From positions 449,294,538 through 449,358,537 of the forward strand of contig NC_081413.1 in NCBI RefSeq assembly GCF_030272615.1: 64,000 nucleotides of DNA. The letters run 5' to 3'. This document shows positions 11,692 to 22,600 of the stretch, in pieces. Position 1 is the stretch's first letter. Each line of letters begins with the position of its first letter. This DNA is from Cryptomeria japonica. Lineage: Eukaryota > Streptophyta > Pinopsida > Cupressales > Cupressaceae. Position numbers and translations under genes: made by a program. The notes beneath the pieces are model-generated. The model was not told where the DNA came from and did not search any database. It saw only the letters and a program-made list of their open reading frames with translations.

Positions 11692-14524
11692 TGTTGGGAC
11701 TAATTAAAACTGAGTCAAGTTTATAAGCCCATTTCAAAATTTTGTCCAACATTTCTGAATGATTAAAATAAGTCAGTTTGAATGGCCTAGTTAGCAAAGG
11801 GGTAAAATGGAGCCGGTTGATTTTCAGAGGGTAAGGCTCGGGATTCGTGTCCCACACCTTTCATTTGGCCTATGCAGTGATGTGAAACTTTCAGAATTCA
11901 GTTTGGATAAGTTTAGTAAGTACCCATTTCGAGGGGTGAGCTGAAAGTGCATTCTAGGCACAAGTGCAAATTTTATTAAGTAGCCTACTTTGGGTGTTTA
12001 TATCTTTTTCCATGTTTATTATCATGAATAATTTCAAAATGGATTGAATTTTATGCATAAATGTGAGTCAACATGCAAAATTTCAAGTCCTTATGAATCC
12101 GTTTGCTCAGTTTTCAAAGCTCAATCCGTTTGTAGTTTGTGATGTTTGCACAAGTGTAAAAATGTCCTGGTGAGCGTCATGTCAGAATGTTTGTTCCGGG
12201 CTAATGTTGGTATAAATGGTGAGCTACGTTTCAAATTTCAAGGCTCTACCAATCCGTTTGATCAGTTTTCAAAAGAGCTCATTTTGCCATCAAATTCAGT
12301 TATCCGCACTTCCAGTGTTATATCAATTAATGTAGCCGTTTTGGTGAGCACATTGTTTGCATCCTGTCAGTCGGGTGATCGAACTGAGAATTCAAAGATT
12401 TAATATGTACTTAAAGGTACCTATGTTCCCAATTTGAGAGCCTACAGAGGTCGTTTGATATTTTTGAGAAAGGCATCATGTGTTGCCAGAACATTGACTT
12501 CATCAGGTCCGCAGTGTCGACAAAGTCAGTTGGCCGTTTTCGGAAATTAATATCTCTTCGCTCGAGACTCATCTTGAGAAACCATTTGGTAGATGTCATC
12601 CCTGTATATCAAAGTACATGCTTGTCAGATGGCGAGCTCCAGAAAGGTGTTTTGACAGGTTTGAAAATTACGTCTTCGCGATTAAATGCAAAATTGTGGC
12701 GTAATTGCCTGAAGGATGTAAAATGCAATTTTATGATCCGAAAATGGCGCTGATCATTTCCAGAGGTATGTTTGAGGTCCATGAAGCATTCCAGGGGTCA
12801 GTTGCATGAAAACGAATTTTTTTTTAGTCGAACCCACTTTGGGGCCCAACCTGGCTCGACTGCGATTCGCTAGTTGGACAGTGAGAGAGCAGAGAAAGTT
12901 CAAAATTAAGTGCAAGTTGGTAAGTGGCAAATGTGAGAAGTCATTTAAATTTCCAAACAAATGAAGACCAAATCCATTTTGTCTTGAGGTGATTAAAATG
13001 CCACAAAGTGACTTCAATTGTGAGAATAAGATAAGAGCTAGAGTATTTGTGTCCGTCCAGCCTACAAGAGATAATGATGCTGAACAACAACATATAAGCC
13101 AAAATCAAGATCAATAGGTTTTCAACTTAGTAATGTGCCAATACTTCAAATTTTTCAATCTGATTTGCTGGAAGAAGATCTTTATGCAAATCAATGATGT
13201 GATGTGGCATAGTTTTCATTTGCAAATGGGAGTTGGAAGGATTTTATTTTTGCTTCGTGAAGGGGGTTGCAAAATACATTCACAGCAAATGCAAATCAGA
13301 TTGTGTCTTCCCTCCCTCACGTGCCTTTTTATCCTCTTTGTTGTGTGTGATGGCTGGGAGGGCAATTTAAAACTCCCAAACAAAAGCAAATCATACAAAT
13401 GCAATGTGCAGCAAGGAAGACTCCAACCATCCCAGCATCTCCCCCACATAGCAATTGAAAGCAACAAAAAATAAAAACCATCAAGCAAATGCCAAAGTTT
13501 GAATTTGTTTCCTCCTGTGCGTGGCCCTTTGTGAAGTTGCAGAGAGATCAACCAAATACATTGGCAGCTCCTCCTTGTTTATGGCATGTGGTAGCTGGAG
13601 AAGGGCATTTGAAATGCAACTTATAACAGCAGCAACAAACTCCACAACAATTGTTGCAGTTTCTCCTCCCTCACGTGGCTGTTTGGAGGCCATTTTAAAA
13701 CAGAACCAAATGCATTGGCAGTGGTAAATCCAATGCTTAATCTCCTGCGTGGTGTATGGAGTATGGTGCAAAGCAATGTAAAGAGGCAATAAAACCCCAT
13801 GTCAAACAAACAGCAAATGAAATTAGCCATTGCTTTCCCCTACACAGAATGGTGGGTGGTTGGAGAATTTAGAAAAGTCTTCAGTAAACGCAAAGTGCAG
13901 GATGTGAATCCCTTGTGCTACAGGCTGCAAAAACTCCCAAGCAAACAACATTACCAGATGTAAATGCCAGCATCTCTTATCTGCCCTGCGTGGAAGTGGC
14001 TGGGTAAAGAGGGCACATTATGAAACTTTTCAAACAAATTCTATTGCCAGGCATTAAAGCCTAATATTCTCCTGCGTAGAAAGTGGTAAGGGCAGCATTT
14101 AGTCTTCAGCAAACGCAAAGGCAACCATGAAAAGGCTCAGAAAAAACATTCAAAAAATGCATTCCCAGGAAGATGCATATATCCCACATTGGCTGGGAAA
14201 TTGTCTTTTTTAATATTTAAATGCAATGCCAAACCCATCTATAATGTCTAACCCATAAAGGCTTTTGACAGATGGTGCCTATCGGCGCCCAAGGCGTGCC
14301 CATGCACGAGCACGCTTCCCGAGGCGACGGAGGAGGTGAGTCGACGAAGACCAAGTGGACCCCACGTAGGCACGCTTCCCGAGGCATATAGGAAAAATTT
14401 TGCAGAGGAAGGTCGAGTTAACGAGTCAGCAGGTTCGAGATGGATCAACGGTGCGCGCTATTTCGCGAAGGGAAGATGCATGTAGTTTAAACCCCGCGAA
14501 ATAGCGAAAGTGAACGAGAGCCGT

Positions 14525-14680
14525 CCACGTGGCACATAGTTGGCGCACAAGTGGCAGTCCAGTGGCGATGACGTGGTGGCCAAGTAGTAGTGATGAAGCA
14601 GATGACGTGGCGGTGATGAGGTGTCATCCCAGGTGGCGTCCGATCAACCCCATCGACCAATCAGAGGCCGCCACGTGGCA
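14525..14680 (+). promoter_or_regulatory. Cluster of ACGT-core (G-box-like) motifs in the giant LTR
   Basis: Two CACGTG cores (14526-14531 and 14672-14677) and two TGACGTGG motifs (14569-14576 and 14603-14610) fall within about 155 bp. The stretch is GC-rich inside an otherwise AT-rich LTR. The 3' LTR keeps the first core at 22441-22446 and the TGACGTGG motifs but has lost the last core (CCAAGTGG). ACGT cores bind plant bZIP/bHLH factors; a stress- or hormone-responsive promoter is an inference. Confidence 0.45.
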
Positions 14681-15492
14681 AGGCGTTAGAGCACAAATGG
14701 AGGCAAAAATCAAAATTAAAATGAATAAATGATATAGTTCTGACTATATTAAAATTCGAAATATTTAAATGACTGAGCACAAATGGGAATTAATTCGCCC
14801 AGGGTCTAAATTTTGGCCAAAATATAAAGTATTATATATCGCCGGAAAGCTCTCGGAGTGAGGAATCTGATTATGATGTTAATTTTGACAAATGTGGGAT
14901 ATTTTGAAGGCAGTTTCCACGGGAACAAAATTCAGTTAGAGAGGAGACATTTGGCAATTCAGTTGCAGATTTGATTTTCTTCCCTCCTCTTTTTATTCCA
15001 AATTCTTCTCAGTTGTAGGGGTTCCAGTTTTTGAGAGATTTGCTCCAAGGGAGAAATCCGAAATTGCAGGTTCCAATGATGGCATCCTTTTATCAATGCA
15101 AATGATAGTGTATTCGTCTATGTTTTCAGTGTTGTCTTTACTGTAGGTTTAGTTTCAGTTTGTAGGTTCACACATATGCAAGGCATGTGTGAGTTTCCAT
15201 GAAATTATCTCCAAAATGTACTCAGATTCATATAATTTCATATTATCAAGGATAATTTGAGTTGTCTCTTTTAGATTCCTCTAAGAGTGTAATGTTGTCT
15301 TTTGGGTATTCTTCAAGGAAGGATTTAAATCCTAAAACCCAGCATTAATGATTTTGAATGCATACTGGATATATACATATAAGTATGGTTTTGTGACAGA
15401 GCAGAGGATTGTATTAATGTAAGGCATTGATACATGAAAATTTAATGTTGAAAAGAACTTGCATCTGAGATTTCTCATCTAGTTTTATGCAT

Positions 15493-15530
15493 GACTCTGT
15501 GGCCTGGATAAGGCACTGGTCTCTTGTAAT
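15493..15530 (+). other. tRNA-Arg 5'-half-like segment in the giant LTR
   Basis: The segment starts GACTCTG, then TGGCCT, then GGATAAGGCACTGGT. This is the pattern of the acceptor 5' strand, D arm and anticodon-stem 5' strand of plant tRNA-Arg. Similarity fades after the anticodon region, and no 3' half follows, so it is not a tRNA gene. It recurs at about 23409-23446 (first block GACTGTG) and, on the minus strand, in the solo LTR at about 41585-41618 (GACTCTGTTGCCC then GGATAAGGCAC). Confidence 0.5.
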
Positions 15531-15910
15531 ATTGAAAGGTTGTCAGAACACCATTTAAAAATCCAAAATCAGAATATCTTTTATATTTTATGTTATGTGG
15601 AAGTGTCCCTCCATCCCATGATTCAAAAATGTTAAGTGCAAGTGTGGATCTAGCCCATCTACAGTTACCTCTTAGTTTTTGAACCTTTTGAGATCCATCT
15701 GCTTTTGATTGATGTAGTCTTGTGTGTAATAGGTCTGATTAAATGCATCAGAGGTATACCCACCTAGGTTTTGCAGAGCCTGAAGAGTAGAAGGATTCAT
15801 ATCCTTGTCATGTTGTCTAAGCCCTGAGGTGTTTCATTGATTGAGATTGGCTATCTCATAGATAGATTTGCAGGTATACTTGGGTTATCACTTTTGGTGA
15901 ACAACAAAAA

Positions 15911-15928
15911 TAGCGACTCTGCTGGGGA
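15911..15928 (+). other. Primer-binding site of the giant-LTR element
   Basis: TAGCGACTCTGCTGGGGA lies four bases after the LTR end. It is one base off TGGCGACTCTGCTGGGGA, the complement expected for the 3' end of a tRNA-Arg with acceptor stem GACTCTG/CAGAGTC. Two partial copies follow in the leader: TGGTGACTCTGTGG (16152-16165) and TGGCGACTCTGTG (16287-16299). Confidence 0.65.
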
Positions 15929-16654
15929 CATGAAAATGGAAATTGCCTAAATTCATCCAGTTAGTCTGTCCATTGTGTATGCACAGAGTGTGAAAGTGAA
16001 TTTATGAGTTAGAAAACGCTCCTTGTTCAGGATCTGCAGAATGATATGTGTATCATGTCATAGTTTATGAAGGAGTAACGGTGAATGCATGGTTGAAAGT
16101 TGTAAGAAGTCCTTTCAGCTGTGTGTGAATTTTTCCCAATCCCTTATTGGGTGGTGACTCTGTGGTTCATACCAGTGTTAAATAGCCTGGAAGAGTGTTG
16201 ATTGTAGCAAGATTGAAAGAGAAATAGAGAATTAAATTTGTGATTGAATGGTGTTCTACTGTTCAAAATATCCTCTGTACAAGAGGTGGCGACTCTGTGA
16301 TAAAAGACCGTGCTAAAGTGTGAAGTAAATCTCCAGATCTACAAGAGTTTACAGCTGCAAATCTCTAGGTATTTTTTTAGAGGTTTCAAATGCAAAGATA
16401 TGTGCTCTGAAAATTAGAATGTGTAATGTCGTTTTCCCATTTAGTGAATAGCACTAGTAAAGAGGGAAAGAGAGGATTCCAAAGTCCATTTGTATATCTA
16501 TTCTATTGTAATATTCAGAGTATATGCTCTTCTGTTATATTATGCAAATATGGAAGAAATTTATGTCAAACAATGTTATGAATAGATTAGTATGAGGATA
16601 TGTGCTTGAAGTTTTCTATCCAAGATTTTATAATCATTTGTGGAAGTAAGAAAA
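15929..16654 (+). other. Untranslated leader of the giant-LTR element
   Basis: Non-coding stretch between the PBS and the first ATG of the Gag-like frame. It carries two extra PBS-like GACTCTGTG motifs and no ORF of note. Confidence 0.6.
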
Positions 16655-19366
16655 ATGAATAGTGAAGTTTTTCAGTCTTGTGTATTTCCACATAGAGCCA
16701 TGCCTGGTGAAGTGTCACAACCATATAATAGGAGAAGTTTCATCATGAACCATTATGCTGCTCTAAATTTTAGAGATATTTCGGGTTACCCAAATCCCAT
16801 ACCCACAGGAATTAGAAAGTATTTGCCAATTTTCAGTGGGAAGAAATCAAAATCTGCATGTCAACATGTTAAAAGATTTTCAGATTTGATAGGAGAGTTT
16901 GAAATTTGCCAAGAAGATGTATGCATGAAGTTGTTTATTCAGTCATTAAAAGAGGATGCAAGAGATTGGTTCTCTTTTCTGCCAGTGAATTCTATTACCT
17001 CATGGGAAGAATTGGTTTCAGATTTCATGGATCAATTCGATGAGAAGGTGAGTTATTCCGACTTACTGAAAGAGTTCACTTATATACAAATCAGGGAAGA
17101 TGAATTGGTACCCACATTTAACATCATATTTTCACAAGCTTTGTCCAAAATTTCTAGAAAGTATAAACTCGATGATAAAGTATGTCTGGATGTTTACATG
17201 AGTGCATTTGATGAAAAGATGGGTTTCCTATTGAGAAACAAAGAACCCAAAACCTTGTATGAAGCCTTTAACACAGCTAGGGGTATGGAAAATAACTTGA
17301 AGTTTGGAATCTTGAAGAGATTCATGTCTCCTGTTGTTTCTTGTCAAAGTACCTTCAATGGTAAAATACCATGTGAGTCTCAGCAAATCATTCTGTGTCT
17401 AGGTGCATCAAGCTCTGCAGTTCCGAATGGTTTTGTTGATGCATGTGTTTCAGAGTTAAATGAGAGTCAAGAACCTTTGTCGTTAATGCCAGTTGTCTCT
17501 TGCAGTAGTGATGGAATGATTAGTGGGAAGCATTGTGAAAATGTTGATACAGAGACAGATATATACAAGGGATATGTACCATTTGATTTGTATGCCGGTT
17601 ATGCTGATTATGTGACTGCCAATTACCAAGTGAATCATGCATCTCTCCAGGATAATATTAATGAAAATAATGATGGTGATGGCCATCAATCTTTACATGC
17701 TGCTGATGTATTTGATGTTGAAATTCCAAATACAAAGGGATTACTAAGTGTTGCTGTTTGTGCAAGCGAAAATGTGCCATATGATGAAAATCAGAATTGT
17801 TTAGTGCAAACAATAGTTGATCCTCACTTAGATATTGATAATCTTAATTGTGTTGAGGATGAAGTAAATCTATTTTCAGATTTCACTTCAGATTTTACTT
17901 CTTGTAATCATGATGATGATCTTTCTATTTTGAAAGTTATGCACAAAGTAAACTCAGAAAATTGTGATGGTATGCGTGATTGCAATAAAGATATAGCACA
18001 CATGAATGGACAAAATTTTACGGAATCTCAAATGGAACAGCAAAGTGCAATGCAAGTCCAAAAGATTGCAGAACTTAAGAAAGCTCTTGAAGTTGTGGAC
18101 AAGAAGGTTCAAATGTTGGAGAGCCTTTGAGCTATTGACGAAGACCTTTTGCAATATAGTGAAGAGAATTCTTCGGAAAAGGACTGTGAATTGAATGCTT
18201 GTATACTTGATGAACATGCTGATCTAATAGATGGTTTTATGACAGAAAGATTTAGTGAACATGTTGAAAACTCATCAGATGAAGTAAATTGCAGCGATGT
18301 TCATTTTCATTCTTTGGCTGATGACGAGTGTTCAATTGGTGAAGAAGATTAGTTGTGGCAAGATAAGTTTGATTATCTTGATTTTCGGAATGATGGTCAT
18401 AGAATAAAATATCATGAATGTGAAACATGGAACACTGAGGATTGTTCCAACCAAGTTTCATTTTCTTCTTTGTCTGATGAAGATGATTATGAGGATCGAA
18501 TGGATGGTGTCTTTAGCAATTTTACTAATGCTTTATTCAATGCTGATATAGACATGGACCAGCCACTTCAGTGTCATAATGTTCATAAAGGGATTGTCCA
18601 TTTGGTTTCTAACCCTTTGTATGAAGAGATAATTGATCAGCCAGATGTTGTTAATGGTAAACCAGTCCATAATAATGATGAAATTCCGAACAACAATAGC
18701 GTGGGTTGTCAAAAATTATTTCATGATGAAAGTAAGAGGCATGGATTATGTGATGATCATTTAAAACCACAAATGAAAGTGTTTCAGGTAGATGTAAGCC
18801 TGAAAGAGAAAGATTCAGCTGAGGATTTGCTTCAGCCGGAGGTATGCATTCTTTTCGATGAATGGGATGTTGAGAATGCAAAGGTTTTCAGTTTGATGAG
18901 CAAGGATAGTATGAGGTGTGATCAGCGTAGTGAAGTAGCACATCTGGATGGTAATGTTCATGTTCCTTGTTTGCATCAGTTGGTTAGTAGCATCCCTCAT
19001 TCTATTGATTTAAATGATAATAAGGTATCTGCTGATAGGAACTACAATGTTGAAAATGAGTGTTTTATTTTTCAAGTTCAGCATGACGATGTCCTTGCAA
19101 ATGATAGAGTTGAGTGGGATAGTGAAAGGTATGTTAGCTTGTGGGAAAGCCTCTATGGTGATTTGTCTCATGATTTTACTTGTGTTGAAGTAGTGTATGG
19201 TTACAAAGTTCAGAATCAGACAAGAGGTAAGCACACTAGCTATTTCAGTAATGAGACAAAAGAGGTGGATTTTAAAAGCTATGCTCAGTTGTTACTGGAA
19301 GGTGCCTTTGTTTGGATCATGGTATTAAGTGATGAGAATCAGATTTTTGACAGAGGTAAATACTAA
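16655..19366 (+). pseudogene. Gag-like protein of the giant-LTR element (two in-frame stops)
   Basis: The first ATG is at 16655; an upstream GTG at 16640 is in the same frame but less likely. One frame runs to the stop at 19364-19366, about 900 codons, interrupted only by TGA at 18128-18130 and TAG at 18350-18352. Residues about 50-230 form a Retrotrans_gag-like domain: a CMKLFIQSL helix, ARDWFSFLPVNSITSWEEL, then FMDQF, and a helical region to ARGMENNL. A lysine/glutamine-rich, coiled-coil-like stretch (QKIAELKKALEVVDKKVQML) precedes the TGA. The rest is acidic (many D, E, N), with no recognised domain. There is no CCHC zinc knuckle and no protease, RT or integrase. The role would be capsid-like packaging of the element RNA. 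Phase is kept across both stops, so decay looks recent; readthrough is a less likely alternative. Confidence 0.75.
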
Positions 19367-19604
19367 AGATTGTTTGAGCAGCTTGTATTCAGTTTTAAGC
19401 ATGTTGTATATTTTGTACAGTCGCTTTGCTTTCTGTTGTGTGGTTTTCAATAAGGTGCCCTGCTGTTTGGGTAGAATAAGGAAGCCCTGTTTTGAGAAGA
19501 GAAGAATTGAGAGAAGAATGATCCGTTTTTGGGTGGTCTGCTTAACCAAAGATATTTGGATTCTTGTGTTGATCTTGCAATCAACCATCCCCAGTCAGAG
19601 CCAC
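19367..19604 (+). other. 3' untranslated interior of the giant-LTR element
   Basis: Short non-coding segment before the 3' LTR. A purine-rich run (GAGAAGAGAAGAATTGAGAG, about 19494-19513) lies roughly 90 bp upstream of the LTR. The bases directly before the LTR (CCCCAGTCAGAGCCAC) do not form a normal polypurine tract. Confidence 0.6.
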
Positions 19605-22600
19605 TGTTGGGACTAATTAAAACTGAGTCAAGTTTATAAGCCCATTTCAAAATTTTGCCCGACATTTCCGAATGATTAAAATAAGTCAGTTTGAATGGCC
19701 TAGTTAGCAAAGGGGTAAAATGGAGCCGGTTGATTTTCAGAGGGTAAGGCTCGGGATTCATGTCCCACACCTTTCATTTGGCCTATGCAGTGATGTGCAA
19801 CTTTCAGAATTCAGTTTGGATAAGTTTACTAGGTACCCATTTCGAGGGGTGAGCTGAAAGTGCATTCTAGGCACAAGTGCAAATTTTATTAAGTAGCCTA
19901 CTTTGGGTGTTTATATATTTTGCCATGTTTATTATCATGAAGAATTTAAAAATGGATTTAATTTTATGCATAAATGTGAGTCAACATGCAAAATTTCAAG
20001 TCCTTATGAATCCGTTTGCTCAGTTTTCAAAGCTCAATCCGTTTGTAGTTTGTGATGTTTGCACAAGTGTAAAAATGTCTTGGTGAGCGTCATGTCAGAA
20101 TGTTTGTTCTGGGCTAATTTTGGTATAAATGGTGAGCTACGTTTCAAATTTCAAGGATCTACCAATTCGTTTGATCGGTTTTCAAAAGAGGTCATTTTGC
20201 CATCAAATTCAGTTATCCACACTTCCAGTGTTATATCAGTTAATGTAGCCATTTTGGTGAGCGCGCCGTTTGCATCTTGTCAGTCGGGTGATCAAACTGA
20301 GAATTCAAAGATTTAATATGTACTTAAAGGTACCTATGTTCCGAATTTGAGAGCCTACGGAGGTCGTTTGATATTTTTGAGAAAGGCATCATGTGTTGCC
20401 AGAACATTGACTTCATCAGGTCCGCACTGTCGACAAACCCAGTTGGTCATTTTCGGAAATTAATATCTCTTCGCTCGGGACTCGTCTTGAGAAACCATTT
20501 GGTAGATGTCATCCTTGTATATAAAAGTACATGCCTGTCAGATGGCGAGCTCCAGAAAGGTGTTTTGACAGGTTTGAAAATTACGTCTTCGCGATTAAAT
20601 GCCAAAATTGTGGCGTAATTGCCTGAAGGATGTAAAATGCAATTTTATGATCCGAAAATGGCGCTGATCATTTCTAGAGGTATGTTTGAGGTCCATGAAG
20701 CATTCCAGGGGTCAGTTGCATGAAAACAAATTTTCTTTTTAGTCGAACCCACTTTGGGGCCCGACCTGGCTCGACTACGATTCGCCAGTTGGACAGTGAG
20801 AGAGCAGAGAAAGTTCAAAATCAAGTGCAAGTTGGTAAGTGGCAAATGTGAGAAGTCATTTAAATTTCCAAACAAATGAAGACCAAATCCATTTTGTCTT
20901 GAGGTGATTAAAATGCCACAAAGTGACTTCAATTGTGAGAATAAGATAAGAGCTAGAGTATTTGTGTCCGTCCAGCCTACAAGAGATAATGATGTTGAAC
21001 AACAACATATAAGCCAAAATCAAGATCAATAGGTTTTCAACTTAGTAATGTGCCAAAACTTCAAATTTTTCAATCTGATTTGCTGGAAGAAGATCTTTAT
21101 GCAAATCAATGATGTGATGTGGCATAGTTTTCATTTGCAAATGGGAGTTGGAAGGATTTTATTTTTGCTTTGTGAAGGGGGTTGCAAAATACATTCACAG
21201 CAAATGCAAATCAGATTGTGTCTTCCCTCCCTCACGTGCCTTTTTATCCTCTTTGTTGTGTGTGATGGCTGGGAGGGCAATTTAAAACTCCCAAACAAAA
21301 GCAAATCAGACAAATGCAATGTGCAGCAAGGAAGACTCCAACCATCCCAGCATCTCCCCCACAGAGCAATTGAAAGCAACAAAAAATAAAAACCATCAAG
21401 CAAATGCCAAAGTTTGAATTTGTTTCCTCCTGTGCGTGGCCCTTTGTGAAGTTGCAGAGAGATCAACCAAATACATTGGCAGCTCCTCCTTGTTTATGGC
21501 ATGTGGTAGCTGGAGAAGGGCATTTGAAATGCAACTTATAATAGTAGCAACAAACTCCACAACAATTGTTGTAGTTTCTCCTCCCTCACGTGGCTGTTTG
21601 GAGGCCATGTTAAAATAGAACCAAATGCATTGGCAGTGGTAAATCCAATGCTTAATCTCCTGCGTGGTGTATGGAGTATGGTGCAAAGCAATGTAAAGAG
21701 GCAATAAAACCCCATGTTAAACAAACAGCAAATGAAATTAGCCATTGCTTTCCCCTACATAGAATGGTGGGTGTTTGGAGAATTTAGAAAAGTCTTCAGT
21801 AAACGCAAAGTGCAGGATGTGAATCCCTTGTGCTACAGGCTACAAAAACTCCCAAGCAAACAACATTACTATATGTAAATGCCAGCATCTCTTATCTGCC
21901 CTGCATGGAAGTGGCTGGGTAAAGAGGGCACAGTATGAAACTTTTCAAACAAATTCTATTGGCAGGCATTAAAGCCAAACATTCTCCTGCGTAGAAAGTG
22001 GTAAGGGCAGCATTTAGTCTTCAGCAAACGCAAAATCAACCATGAAAAGACTCAGAAAAAACTTTCAAAAAATGCATTCCTAGGAAGATGCATATATCTC
22101 ACATTGGCTGGGAAATTGTCTTTTTTAATATTTAAATGCAATGCCAAACCCATCTATAATGTCTAAGCCATAAAGGCTTTTGACAGATGGTGCCTATGGG
22201 CGCCCAAGGCGGGCCCATGCGCGAGCATGCTTCCCGAGGCGACGGAGGAGGTGAGTCAACGAAGACCAAGTGGACCCCACGCAAGCACACTTCCCGAGGC
22301 ATATAGGTGAAATTTTGCAGAGGAAGGTCGGGTTAACGAGTGAGCAGGTTCGAGATGGATCAACGGTGCGCGCTATTTCATGAAGGGAAGATGCACGTAG
22401 TTTAAACCCCGCGAAATAGCGAAAGTGAACGAGAGTCGTCCACGTGGCACACAGTTGGCGCACAGGTGGCAGTCCAGTGGCGATGACGTGGTGGCCAAGT
22501 AGCATTGATGAAGCAGATGACGTGGCAGTGATGAGGTGTCATCCCAGGTGGCGTCCGATCAACCCCATCGACCAATCAGAGGCCGCCAAGTGGCAAGGCG

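Larger units (their letters stand above)
11692..15906 (+). repeat. 5' LTR of the giant-LTR element
   Basis: 4215 bp, TG...CA, near-identical to 19605-23821. It is mostly non-coding. Contents: a 40-bp-scale internal direct repeat (about 12077-12117 and 12231-12271); a degenerate array of CTCC-TGCGTGG blocks (about 13310-14090); a GC-rich ACGT-box cluster (14525-14680); and a tRNA-Arg-like segment near 15493. Short ORFs of about 60-113 codons on both strands recur in the second LTR only because the DNA is duplicated; none has a domain. Confidence 0.9.

Noticed and set aside
13133-13789. ORFs of 102-113 codons on both strands, repeated at 21048-21704
   Set aside because: They lie inside the giant LTR and recur only because the LTR is duplicated. 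They overlap on opposite strands, have no domain, and the diverged solo LTR does not keep them.
15493-15565. Possible tRNA-Arg gene
   Set aside because: Only the 5' half resembles a tRNA. There is no complementary anticodon stem, T arm or acceptor 3' strand.
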